Source: Pseudomonas sp. REP124 (lineage in GTDB: Bacteria > Pseudomonadota > Gammaproteobacteria > Pseudomonadales > Pseudomonadaceae). Taken from it: a stretch of DNA of 64,000 bases. The position numbers were made by a program, and so were the translations under genes. The notes below the pieces were generated by a model. That model was not told where the DNA came from and did not search any database. It saw nothing but the letters and a program-made list of their open reading frames with translations. This document shows positions 43,557 through 52,524 of this stretch, one piece after another. The stretch covers positions 1 through 64,000 of the forward strand of contig NZ_JAIQWX010000011.1 of NCBI RefSeq assembly GCF_020164475.1. The letters run 5' to 3'. Position 1 is the first letter of the stretch, and every line of letters starts with the position of its first letter.

Positions 43557-46380
43557 TGAGGGCCTCCTTGATGCGCGCAGAAGTGATAGGCAGGTCGCGG
43601 ACACGTTTGCCGATGGCATGAGCCACGGCGTTACCGATGGCGCCGACCACCGGAATCATCACCACCTCGGCGATGCCCTTGGACGGGTCGCTCGGCGACA
43701 GCGGCGGAAGGATTTCCGAGGTCTGCTTCCAGACGGCGACGTGGCGCGCCATCGGCAGGCGATAGCGGTTGAAGTTCCAGTCACCCTCCCCCGGTCCGCC
43801 TTCGTACAGCGGCATGTCTTCCATCAGCGCATGGCCGATACCCATGGCCGTGCCGCCTTCGATCTGGCCCTTGACCAGTTCCGGCACCAGCACCCGACCG
43901 CACTCGACCCACGAGTGATGGTTGAGCACTTCGACGTCCGCCGAGCCCTTGTTCACTTTCAGTTCCACCAAAGTTGCCACCGGGCTGTAGTAGGTCACCG
44001 CCGCGTTGTTCAACTGGGTTGGCGGATAGGCGATGTTCTGCCGATCCAGCAGATGGAAACCGGCGCTGGTCATTTGCGCCAGTTTTGCCTTCGGGGCGCC
44101 GTCGCCGTACTTGACCGCCAGGCCGTCGAGCGGCAGACGCTCACGCACGCCGTCGATGCTGTACTCGGCCTCGGCCCAGCTCCAGCGGTTGAAACCGTGC
44201 ACCGTGGCACCGGTCACCAGACCGCGCTCGTGGGCACGTTTGGCCAGCATCGCGAATGGCAGGGGTTCCATGCCGTTGGCGGTGAGCTTGCCGTCGACCC
44301 AATGGGCGTCTTCGCGGCGTACGACGTAAGGGTTGGCCTGGCCGCCAAAAGGACCTTGCCGCCAGATCTCCAGCGCCGCCGGCCACAGGCCGTGGTTGAA
44401 CAGCACGCGCGCCGCTTCACGGGTGGCGTGGCTGAAGTAGTAGGCGGAGTTGGTCGCCGACGAGGCCGAAGCGATCTTGCCGACCCAGCGCGGATTGCGC
44501 AGGAAGCCATCCTGTTCGGCTTGGCTCATGATGTAAGGGTTGCCGCCGGAGATCAGCTGCATTTCCTTCCAGTCGGTTTCGCCGGTCTTCACTTCGTGTG
44601 CCGGGTTGCCAAGGAAATCGGCCACGACCATCGCCTGCGAAGTGGACATGCCGGTACCGATTTCGATGCCGATATGACGCAGGCTGATGCGCCCTTCCGG
44701 GGTGAATTCGACGCTGGCCATCGGCGCTTCGGAACCGGTGCCGAAGTCTTTCTGGCAGATGGCGAAACCGATGCCGTACCAGTTGTCCGGGTCGGCGGCT
44801 TCACGCTGCTTTTTGATCGCGTCGCGGTTTTTCCAGACGTCGTGCACCGCGGCCTTGTCGAGAATCTCGTGCAGGCGCAAGGCACCGGCGGGCACGGCGC
44901 CCTGGGTGTTTTTCATGCCCGAACGCAGGGCGTTCTTGCGGCGCAGTTCGATGGCGTCGATGCCGAGGCGATTGGCGATTTCATCGACCATCATCTCGGT
45001 GGAGGCCATGCTCTGCAGGGTGCCGTAGCCACGCATCGACCCGGCCTCGACGGCGCGGGAATGGTAGGCGGTGACCTGCAGATCGTTCTGCGGCATGTAG
45101 TAGATCGACTGCGCCGCCGTGGCGCCAACCGCCGCCACCGACGGGCTGTAGTTGACCCGACCGCCACCGTCCACGCTCATCTCGGCGCGGAAGATCTTGA
45201 AGCTGTAGTCGCTCTTGTCCACCGCCAGCTGATAGCGAATATCGAACGGGTGACGCTTGATGCCGCTCTGGAACTGCTCGTAGCGGTCGTTGGCCAGACG
45301 CACCGGCACACCGGCGCCGTACAGCGCAGCGAGGGCCGCGTAGTAGACGAATATATTGTGGTCCTTGGAGCCGTAACCCACGGTGTAGCCAGGGTGCATG
45401 TTCAGGTTGGCCAGGCCGAAGCGCGACGGCGCGATCATCTTCGCGGTCTCGGTCGCGGTTTCCAGCGGGCACTGGGTGGCAACGACGAAATGCAGGGTCT
45501 TGGTCGCCGGGTCGTACCAGCCGTTGCCGTTGTCCGGCTCCATGGCCGCAGGCTCGATCGATGGCGTCTTGTAGCGCTCATCGAACACCAGCCAGTTGTC
45601 CGGCGGCGTGTCGATCTGCTGCTTCATGCGATCGGCGTAAAACAGCCCGCGCTCGGTCAGATTGCCGTGCAGGTTCGGCTGTGAATCCCACACCGGACGG
45701 CGGTTGCGCAGCATCGGGAACAGGATCGAATCCTTGAGGCTGGCGAATTCATCTTCGTCCGCCGAAGTCGCGCCACCCACACGCACGTAGCGGAAACTGC
45801 CGTACGGATCGCCTTCGTAGAACGGCACCTGGGCGCCGTAACGAATCGCCTTGTCGTTGAACTTGAGCTTGGCCTTGGCCTGACGGAAGCGCTCGAAATC
45901 GTTCCAGATCAGGATCGCCACCGGGTGACCGATGAACATCGGCACCTTGCCGGCCGGCAACAGTGGGTCGGGGGCGTGTTCTTCGGGGAAAACGATACCG
46001 TCCTTGACCAGGTCCTTGGCGGTGACGATGCGGTCCGGCTGCAACTCGGCGCCGAGCCACGACAGGTCATACCCGTCGTAGATGCGGTCGGCCTTGATGG
46101 TTTTGAGCAACATGGCGTGGCCCTGCTGCTGCGGCCAGCCCGGCATGTCCTTGGCGCGGATGTCGCGGGCGAACACTTTGCTGCCGCAGACCTTGGACAG
46201 TGCGTCGTTACGTGCGCGCGCCTTGCCGTTATTGCCAAGCCATTGCTCGGACGGCACGGTCACGCTGTTTTCCATCAGGGCCGCCAGCGCCTTGCTGCTC
46301 AGCGGCGTGAGCGTCACGCTCACGCCCGCTACCAGCCCGCCCTGAAGGAACGAACGCCGGGATATATCACGGTTGGACAT
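43549..46380 (-). CDS. Molybdopterin-binding large subunit (xanthine dehydrogenase family)
   Basis: 943 aa. Tat signal 'SRRSFLQGGLVAGVSVTL'. The family fold spans the rest, with 'AVEAGSMRGYGTLQSMASTE' and 'VEIGTGMSTSQAMVVADFLG' and the C-terminal 'EIGNAVAHA'-like 'IGNAVAHAIGKRVRDLPI' active-site end. It is like the isoquinoline/aldehyde oxidoreductase large subunits that work with separate Fe-S and cytochrome c partners, all encoded here in order large-FeS-cytochrome-XdhC. Substrate (aldehyde, alcohol or N-heterocycle) cannot be told. Confidence 0.93.
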   Translation of the reverse strand: MSNRDISRRSFLQGGLVAGVSVTLTPLSSKALAALMENSVTVPSEQWLGNNGKARARNDALSKVCGSKVFARDIRAKDMPGWPQQQGHAMLLKTIKADRIYDGYDLSWLGAELQPDRIVTAKDLVKDGIVFPEEHAPDPLLPAGKVPMFIGHPVAILIWNDFERFRQAKAKLKFNDKAIRYGAQVPFYEGDPYGSFRYVRVGGATSADEDEFASLKDSILFPMLRNRRPVWDSQPNLHGNLTERGLFYADRMKQQIDTPPDNWLVFDERYKTPSIEPAAMEPDNGNGWYDPATKTLHFVVATQCPLETATETAKMIAPSRFGLANLNMHPGYTVGYGSKDHNIFVYYAALAALYGAGVPVRLANDRYEQFQSGIKRHPFDIRYQLAVDKSDYSFKIFRAEMSVDGGGRVNYSPSVAAVGATAAQSIYYMPQNDLQVTAYHSRAVEAGSMRGYGTLQSMASTEMMVDEIANRLGIDAIELRRKNALRSGMKNTQGAVPAGALRLHEILDKAAVHDVWKNRDAIKKQREAADPDNWYGIGFAICQKDFGTGSEAPMASVEFTPEGRISLRHIGIEIGTGMSTSQAMVVADFLGNPAHEVKTGETDWKEMQLISGGNPYIMSQAEQDGFLRNPRWVGKIASASSATNSAYYFSHATREAARVLFNHGLWPAALEIWRQGPFGGQANPYVVRREDAHWVDGKLTANGMEPLPFAMLAKRAHERGLVTGATVHGFNRWSWAEAEYSIDGVRERLPLDGLAVKYGDGAPKAKLAQMTSAGFHLLDRQNIAYPPTQLNNAAVTYYSPVATLVELKVNKGSADVEVLNHHSWVECGRVLVPELVKGQIEGGTAMGIGHALMEDMPLYEGGPGEGDWNFNRYRLPMARHVAVWKQTSEILPPLSPSDPSKGIAEVVMIPVVGAIGNAVAHAIGKRVRDLPITSARIKEALNG

Positions 46381-46565
46381 GGATCATCCTCTGGGCGGTT
46401 ATGGGATCCGCCCTTTTGGTTATCTACTGGAAATCGGGGGTGTTGCAGGAGCCCTTCCGATGTGGCGAAGGGCTGAAATGACAGCGTAAAGCTGACTGAA
46501 GGGTTAAGTTTATAGGCTTATGCCGTTGCGGCAAACATCCAGACACAAAAAAACTGACCAAAAGA

Positions 46566-47507
46566 TCAGAATTTCGTCGCTTTACTGCGTAGCAGATCGA
46601 TGAACAGACCCAATTCCCGACTGATGTGCTCGCCCTTGCGCAACAACAGCCCGAACGGCGCCAGTTGCACATCCAGCTCCACCGGCAATGCCACCACCAG
46701 ACCCATCTTCAGGTAGTCGCGCAGCGCGGTTTCCGACAGCACCATGATCGCGTCGGTCAGTTGAATCAGTTGCTGCATCGAATACACCGAACTGCACTCG
46801 ATGATGTCCGCCGGCAGTGGCAACGCCTGGCGCTGCAGGGCCTGATCCAGACCGATACGCGCCGGGCTGGTTTCCGGTTGCAGGATCCACGGCCAGGCGC
46901 TGACCAGTTCCGCCAGCTCCAGCTTCTCGCGTTTGGCCAGCGGATGGCCGGCGTGCACCACCACCAGCAGGCGCTCATTGCCCAGTTGCTCGAATTCGTA
47001 ATGCTGGCTGTCGGTGGCGGCATTGCGCCGGGCGATGGCCAGATCGATGCGCCCCTGCTCCAGCAACTGGATCACCTGGTCGCTGGTGTCGCCCATGATG
47101 CGAATCCGCAGTTGCGGGTTGAGCGCCTTGATTTCGGCAATCGAATCCATCACCAGATCCGGCGCCGCGCCCATGATGGTACCGATCGACAGATAACCGT
47201 AGCCGCCCTGCTGCCGCGCCATCAGATCCTCGGCGCAGCGATCCAGGCCGCTCAGGGCAGACTCGGCAAAACGGATCAGCTCCTGCCCCAGCGCGGTCGG
47301 GCGCATACCCCGGGGCAGGCGCTCGAACAGATCGCAACCAAACATGTCTTCAATTTCATGGAGCATGCGGGTAGCCGCCGGTTGCGACATGTTCAGATTT
47401 TGCGAGGCGCGGTGCAGGTTCTGGCTGGTGCTGAGCGCCACCAGCATGTGCAGATGCTTGTAGCGCAGGCGATTGAACAGGCTGCGAGAGAGGATCGGCG
47501 TGGTCAT
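46566..47507 (-). CDS. LysR-family transcriptional regulator
   Basis: 313 aa. N-terminal winged helix-turn-helix ('LHRASQNLNMSQPAATRMLH'), then the LysR substrate domain ('YGYLSIGTIMGAAPDLVMDS'). It resembles GbpR-type regulators of sugar metabolism. It lies between the dehydrogenase operon (same direction, 185 bases downstream) and the divergent rhamnonate operon (124-base gap), so it may control both. Start 47507. Confidence 0.9.
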   Translation of the reverse strand: MTTPILSRSLFNRLRYKHLHMLVALSTSQNLHRASQNLNMSQPAATRMLHEIEDMFGCDLFERLPRGMRPTALGQELIRFAESALSGLDRCAEDLMARQQGGYGYLSIGTIMGAAPDLVMDSIAEIKALNPQLRIRIMGDTSDQVIQLLEQGRIDLAIARRNAATDSQHYEFEQLGNERLLVVVHAGHPLAKREKLELAELVSAWPWILQPETSPARIGLDQALQRQALPLPADIIECSSVYSMQQLIQLTDAIMVLSETALRDYLKMGLVVALPVELDVQLAPFGLLLRKGEHISRELGLFIDLLRSKATKF

Positions 47508-47631
47508 GTCGGGCCTTTTTTATCGATAACTTCAGGGTATTGGTTGTGAGCTAGATTCGATTTGTAACGCATCGATCAAGGGCCGTACAGTCTTTCCCAT
47601 AAGAACAAATGCCCTACCAAAGGAAACTGCG

Positions 47632-48927
47632 ATGAAGACTCTACCCGCGCCTCTGCTCGCCAAAATTTCCTGGCGGCTGCTCCCGTTTCTCCTGCTGATG
47701 TACATCATGGCCTTCCTCGACCGCGCCAACGTCGGGTTCGCCAAGCAAGCCTTTCAAGCCGACACCAACATCAGTGACGCCGCCTTCGCCTTCGGCGCCG
47801 GGGTGTTCTTTGTCGGTTACGCGCTGCTCGAAGTGCCGAGCAACCTGATCCTGCACCGCGTCGGCGCCCGCCTGTGGATGTGCCGGATCATGGTCACCTG
47901 GGGCCTGGTCTCCGCGGCCATGGTCTTTGCCCACAACGAAACCACTTTCTACGTCCTGCGCTTCTTGCTCGGTGTCGCCGAGGCCGGTTTCTTCCCGGGC
48001 GTCATCCTCTACCTCACCTACTGGTTCCCCAGCGCCGTGCGCGGCAAAGCCATGGGCTTCTTCTACTTCGGTGCGCCTCTGGCGTTCATCTTCGGCAGCC
48101 CGCTGTCCGGCCTGTTGCTGGAGCTGGACGGCTTTGCCGGCTTCCACGGCTGGCAGTGGTTGTTCGCCGTTGAAGGCTTGATGGCATCGGTGGTGGGCAT
48201 CTGGGCCTACTGGTACCTGGACAATCGCCCGGCCGATGCCAAGTGGCTGACCGTGGAAGAACGTACGCAGATCCAGACCCTGCTCGACCAGGAAGACAGC
48301 CACAAACAGAGCCACGGTCGCAGTCTGCTCAACGTGCTGTGCCAGCCTTCGGTGCTGTACCTGTGCCTGATCTACCTGCTGATCCAGGCCAGCGTCTACG
48401 GCGTGGTGTTCTACTTGCCGAGCCAGGTGGGTGGACTGCTGGGCACCAAGGTAGGTCTGATGGTCGGCCTGGTCACGGCGATCCCGTGGATCTGCGCGCT
48501 GCTGGCCGCTTACCTGATTCCCGGCTACAGCGACCGCACCGGCGAACGTCGCCGCACCGCGAGCCTGACCTTGTTGATGGCCGCCACCGGCATCGCCTGC
48601 TCGGTGACCTTCAGCAACCCGCTGCTGGGGATCATCTCGCTGTGCTTCGCCGCCTCCGGCTTCATCGCCGTGCAACCGGTGTTCTGGACCTTCCCGTCCA
48701 GCTACCTCGCCGGTAGCGCCGCGGCGGCCGGTATCGCCCTGATCAACTCGTTCGGCGCCCTGGGCGGCTTCATCGCCCCGGTGCTGAAAAACTGGGCCGA
48801 AGGCGCCTTCCATTCTCCGGCAGCCGGTCTCTACCTGCTGTCCGCCACCACCGTCATCGCCGCGTTGCTGGTGCTGGGCGTGCGCTCACCTGCCGCCAAA
48901 GCCTCGAACAAACCGGCCACCGTTTAA
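47632..48927 (+). CDS. MFS transporter, anion:cation symporter family (probable rhamnonate uptake)
   Basis: 431 aa with twelve membrane helices. '[18 protein letters not shown]' near the start and '[20 protein letters not shown]' are typical of the phthalate/sugar-acid (ACS) branch. First gene of the operon; rhamnonate dehydratase follows 17 bases later. Probable role: L-rhamnonate or a related aldonate import by H+ symport. Confidence 0.9.
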   Translation: MKTLPAPLLAKISWRLLPFLLLMYIMAFLDRANVGFAKQAFQADTNISDAAFAFGAGVFFVGYALLEVPSNLILHRVGARLWMCRIMVTWGLVSAAMVFAHNETTFYVLRFLLGVAEAGFFPGVILYLTYWFPSAVRGKAMGFFYFGAPLAFIFGSPLSGLLLELDGFAGFHGWQWLFAVEGLMASVVGIWAYWYLDNRPADAKWLTVEERTQIQTLLDQEDSHKQSHGRSLLNVLCQPSVLYLCLIYLLIQASVYGVVFYLPSQVGGLLGTKVGLMVGLVTAIPWICALLAAYLIPGYSDRTGERRRTASLTLLMAATGIACSVTFSNPLLGIISLCFAASGFIAVQPVFWTFPSSYLAGSAAAAGIALINSFGALGGFIAPVLKNWAEGAFHSPAAGLYLLSATTVIAALLVLGVRSPAAKASNKPATV

Positions 48928-48944
48928 ACCTGAGGAGTCACACC

Positions 48945-50129
48945 ATGGGCATTCCAACCATCAAGCACGTCCGCGCCTTCACTCTGCGAGGCGGCGGCGC
49001 GGATTACCACGATCAGGCGGACGGTCACTGGATCGACGATCACATCGCCACCCCGATGAGCAAATACCCGGAGTACCGCCAGAGCCGCCGCACCTTCGGC
49101 ATCAACGTGCTCGGCACCCTGGTGGTGGAGATCGAGGCCAGCGACGGCACCGTCGGTTTCGCCGTGACCACCGGTGGCGAGCCCGCCGCCTACATCGTCG
49201 AGAAACACCTGGCGCGTTTCCTCGAAGGTGCGAAGGTCACCGACATCGAAAAGATCTGGGACCAGATGTACCAGTCGACCCTGTATTACGGGCGCAAGGG
49301 CATCGTGATCAACACCCTTTCCGGGGTCGACCTGGCGCTGTGGGACTTGCTCGGCAAGATCCGCCAGGAGCCGGTGCACCAGTTGCTCGGCGGTGCGGTG
49401 CGCGATGAGTTGCAGTTTTATGCCACCGGCGCCCGTCCGGATCTGGCGCAGAAAATGGGCTTCATCGGCGGCAAGATGCCGTTGCACCACGGCCCGGCCG
49501 AAGGCGAAGACGGTCTGCGCAAGAACCTCGAGGAACTGGCCACCATGCGCGAACGGGTCGGCCCGGATTTCTGGCTGATGCTCGATTGCTGGATGAGCCT
49601 GGACCTCAACTACGCCACCAAGCTGTCGGTCGGCGCCCACGAATACGGTTTGAAATGGATCGAGGAAGCCCTGCCGCCGGACGATTACTGGGGTTACGCC
49701 GCCCTGCGCAACAACGTCCCCAAAGGCATGCTGGTGACCACCGGTGAACACGAAGCGACCCGCTGGGGCTTTCGCATGCTGCTGGAGATGGGGTGCTGCG
49801 ACATCATCCAGCCGGATGTCGGCTGGTGTGGTGGCCTGACCGAACTGGTGAAAATCTCGGCGCTGGCCGACGCCCACAACGCCCTGGTCATCCCCCATGG
49901 CTCGTCGGTGTACAGCTATCACTTCGTCGCCACCCGGCATAACAGCCCGTTCGCCGAGTTCCTGATGATGGCGCCGAAGGCGGACGAAGTGGTGCCGATG
50001 TTCCATCCGCAACTGCTCGGCGAACCGGTGCCGGTGAACGGCCGCATGCGCCTGTCGGCCCTCGATCAGCCCGGCTTCGGCGTGACGCTCAACCCCGAAT
50101 GCCAACTGCATCGGCCGTACAGCCGCTGA
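48945..50129 (+). CDS. rhmD: L-rhamnonate dehydratase
   Basis: 394 aa, enolase superfamily. Strong match to E. coli RhmD: '[20 protein letters not shown]', '[17 protein letters not shown]', '[20 protein letters not shown]', and the ends '[20 protein letters not shown]'. Mg ligands in '[12 protein letters not shown]' (Asp), '[13 protein letters not shown]' (Glu) and '[15 protein letters not shown]' (Glu), and the catalytic His in '[13 protein letters not shown]'. It makes 2-keto-3-deoxy-L-rhamnonate. Confidence 0.95.
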   Translation: MGIPTIKHVRAFTLRGGGADYHDQADGHWIDDHIATPMSKYPEYRQSRRTFGINVLGTLVVEIEASDGTVGFAVTTGGEPAAYIVEKHLARFLEGAKVTDIEKIWDQMYQSTLYYGRKGIVINTLSGVDLALWDLLGKIRQEPVHQLLGGAVRDELQFYATGARPDLAQKMGFIGGKMPLHHGPAEGEDGLRKNLEELATMRERVGPDFWLMLDCWMSLDLNYATKLSVGAHEYGLKWIEEALPPDDYWGYAALRNNVPKGMLVTTGEHEATRWGFRMLLEMGCCDIIQPDVGWCGGLTELVKISALADAHNALVIPHGSSVYSYHFVATRHNSPFAEFLMMAPKADEVVPMFHPQLLGEPVPVNGRMRLSALDQPGFGVTLNPECQLHRPYSR

Positions 50130-50143
50130 GACAGGAGTCCGTG

Positions 50144-50944
50144 ATGAAAATGCCGCACAACGCTTTCAAGGCCGCCCTGAAAAACCCGGCGACCCAATAC
50201 GGTATCTGGGCCGGCTTCGCCACCGGCTACGCTGCCGAGATCGTAGCCACCACCGGTTACGACTGGATGCTGATCGACGGTGAACACGCGCCCAACACCG
50301 TGCCCGGCGTGCTCGCCCAATTGCAGGCGGTCGCCCCCTACTCCACTGCGCCCGTGGTGCGCGCGGTGACGGGCGACGCCAACCTGATCAAGCAATTGCT
50401 GGATATCGGCGCCCAGACCCTGATGATCCCCATGGTCGAAACCGCCGAGCAGGCCCGGGCGCTGGTGCGGGCCATGCGTTATCCACCCCACGGCATTCGC
50501 GGTGTCGGCGGCGGCCTGACCCGCGCCACGCGTTGGGACGGGGTGCCCGATTACCTCAATAGCGCCCATGAACAGCTGTGCCTGATCGTCCAGGTGGAGT
50601 CGCGCCTGGGTGTGGAAAACGTCGTAGAAATCGCTGCCGTGGAAGGCGTGGATGCGGTGTTCATCGGCCCGGCGGACCTGTCCATCGGCCTCGGCCATGC
50701 CGGCAATCCCGGGCATCCCGAGGTCCAGGGACACATTCGCCATGCGGTGGACGCCACGCTGGCGGCCGGCAAGGCCTGCGGCATCCTCGCGCCGAATGAG
50801 GAAGATGCGCGGCGCTATCAGGGCTGGGGCTGCCAGTTCATCGCGGTCGCCATCGACATCAGCCTGTTGCGCCAGAGCGCCATGGCCGCCCTCGCCCGCT
50901 ATCGCGAACCCGCTGACACGCAAGCACCGTCACGCACTTACTGA
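50144..50944 (+). CDS. rhmA: 2-keto-3-deoxy-L-rhamnonate aldolase
   Basis: 266 aa HpcH/HpaI class II aldolase: 'MLIDGEHAPNTVPGVLAQLQ' with metal/His ligands, 'RGVGGGLTRATRWDGVPDYL', 'VEGVDAVFIGPADLSIGLGH' with the catalytic Asp. It follows rhmD by 14 bases (CAGGAG site at the ATG 50144) and splits KDR into pyruvate and L-lactaldehyde. Confidence 0.93.
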   Translation: MKMPHNAFKAALKNPATQYGIWAGFATGYAAEIVATTGYDWMLIDGEHAPNTVPGVLAQLQAVAPYSTAPVVRAVTGDANLIKQLLDIGAQTLMIPMVETAEQARALVRAMRYPPHGIRGVGGGLTRATRWDGVPDYLNSAHEQLCLIVQVESRLGVENVVEIAAVEGVDAVFIGPADLSIGLGHAGNPGHPEVQGHIRHAVDATLAAGKACGILAPNEEDARRYQGWGCQFIAVAIDISLLRQSAMAALARYREPADTQAPSRTY

Positions 50945-50963
50945 TCTGCCAAGGAGTCGCCTC

Positions 50964-52397
50964 ATGTCGTCCGTGCCTGTCTACGAAAACTTCATCAACG
51001 GCCAGTTTGTGGCCAGCGCTGCCCATCTCGACGTGCTCAACCCGGCCACCGGCGCGCTGCTGTCGAAAGTCCCGGCCTCCACCGCCGAAGACGTCGACCG
51101 CGCCCTGGCCGCCGCCCGCGCCGCGCAAAAGGACTGGTCGCGCAAACCGGCCAACGACCGCGCCGGCTACTTGCGGCGAATCGCTGCCAAACTGCGGGAG
51201 AACGTGCCGCACCTGGCGCGCACCATCACTCTGGAACAGGGCAAGATCAGCGGCCTGGCGGAGGTCGAGGTGAATTTCACCGCCGACTACCTCGACTACA
51301 TGGCCGAATGGGCGCGGCGTCTGGAAGGCGAAATCATCACCAGCGATCGCCAGAACGAAAACATCTTCCTGTTCCGCAAACCCCTGGGCGTGGTCGCCGG
51401 GATCCTGCCGTGGAACTTCCCGTTCTTTTTGATCGCCCGCAAGATGGCCCCGGCGCTGCTGACCGGCAACACCATCGTGATCAAACCCAGCGAAGAGACG
51501 CCGAACAACTGCTTCGAATTCGCCCGTCTGGTGGCCGAAACCGACCTGCCGCCCGGCGTGTTCAACGTGGTTTGTGGTGACGGCCAGGTGGGCGCGGCGC
51601 TCAGTGCGAACAAGGGCGTGGACATGATCAGCTTCACCGGCAGCGTCGACACCGGCTCACGGATCATGGCCGCCGCCGCGCCGAACATCACCAAGCTAAA
51701 CCTGGAACTGGGCGGCAAGGCGCCAGCGATCGTGCTGGCGGATGCCGATCTGGATCTGGCGGTGAAGGCCATCCGTGATTCGCGGATCATCAACAGCGGC
51801 CAAGTGTGCAACTGCGCCGAGCGGGTGTACGTCGAGCGCAAGGTGGCGGATCAGTTCATCGAGCGCATCGCGGCGGCGATGAGCGCCACGCGTTATGGCG
51901 ACCCGATCGCCCAGCCGGACGTGGAGATGGGGCCGCTGATCAACCGTCAGGGGCTGGACAGCGTCAACCAGAAGGTCCGCACCGCGTTGAGCCAGGGCGC
52001 GAGCCTGATCAGCGGCGGGCAGATCGCCGATCTGCCGAACGGCTTCCACTTCCAGCCCACGGTATTGGCCGGCTGCCGCGCCGACATGCAGATCATGCGC
52101 GAAGAAATCTTCGGCCCGGTGCTGCCGATCCAGATCATCGACGACCTGGACGAAGCCATCGCCCTGGCCAACGACTGCGAATACGGCCTGACCTCCTCGA
52201 TCTACACCCGCGACCTGAGCAAGACCCTGCACGCGATGCGCGAGCTGGATTTTGGCGAAACCTACGTCAACCGCGAGAACTTCGAAGCCATGCAGGGCTT
52301 CCATGCGGGGGTGCGTAAATCCGGTATCGGCGGTGCGGATGGCAAGCATGGGTTGTATGAGTACACCCATACCCATGCGGTTTATCTGCAGGGCTGA
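50964..52397 (+). CDS. aldA: Lactaldehyde dehydrogenase (AldA-like)
   Basis: 477 aa, close to E. coli AldA in length and sequence: 'LPWNFPFFLIARKMAPALLT', 'TIVIKPSEETPNNCFEFARL', 'NLELGGKAPAIVLADADLDL', catalytic Cys in 'NSGQVCNCAERVYV', 'FGETYVNRENFEAMQGFHAG'. It oxidises L-lactaldehyde to lactate, the last step of the pathway begun by RhmD and RhmA. Start 50964 follows AAGGAG, 19 bases after rhmA. Confidence 0.95.
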   Translation: MSSVPVYENFINGQFVASAAHLDVLNPATGALLSKVPASTAEDVDRALAAARAAQKDWSRKPANDRAGYLRRIAAKLRENVPHLARTITLEQGKISGLAEVEVNFTADYLDYMAEWARRLEGEIITSDRQNENIFLFRKPLGVVAGILPWNFPFFLIARKMAPALLTGNTIVIKPSEETPNNCFEFARLVAETDLPPGVFNVVCGDGQVGAALSANKGVDMISFTGSVDTGSRIMAAAAPNITKLNLELGGKAPAIVLADADLDLAVKAIRDSRIINSGQVCNCAERVYVERKVADQFIERIAAAMSATRYGDPIAQPDVEMGPLINRQGLDSVNQKVRTALSQGASLISGGQIADLPNGFHFQPTVLAGCRADMQIMREEIFGPVLPIQIIDDLDEAIALANDCEYGLTSSIYTRDLSKTLHAMRELDFGETYVNRENFEAMQGFHAGVRKSGIGGADGKHGLYEYTHTHAVYLQG

Positions 52398-52415
52398 AGA
52401 TGGCGCTGAGGCTGA

Positions 52416-52504
52416 TGACGCCTTCGCGGGCAAGCCCGCTCCCACATTGGATCTGTGTCGTTCACAAATACCCTGTGGGAGCGGGCTTGCCCGCGATGGC
52501 GTCA
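52416..52504. repeat. Paired REP sequences (inverted)
   Basis: TGACGCC-TT-CGCGGGCAAGCCCGCTCCCACA and its inverted partner TGTGGGAGCGGGCTTGCCCGCG-AT-GGCGTCA, separated by about 27 bases, between the convergent aldA and TonB-receptor genes. Could fold as a large cruciform and end both transcripts. Confidence 0.95.
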
Positions 52505-52524
52505 GATCAGTCAGCAAAAGGCCA

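Noticed and set aside
43618..45684. 688-codon open frame opposite the molybdopterin subunit
   Set aside because: Antisense shadow with the same biased composition as other mirrors.
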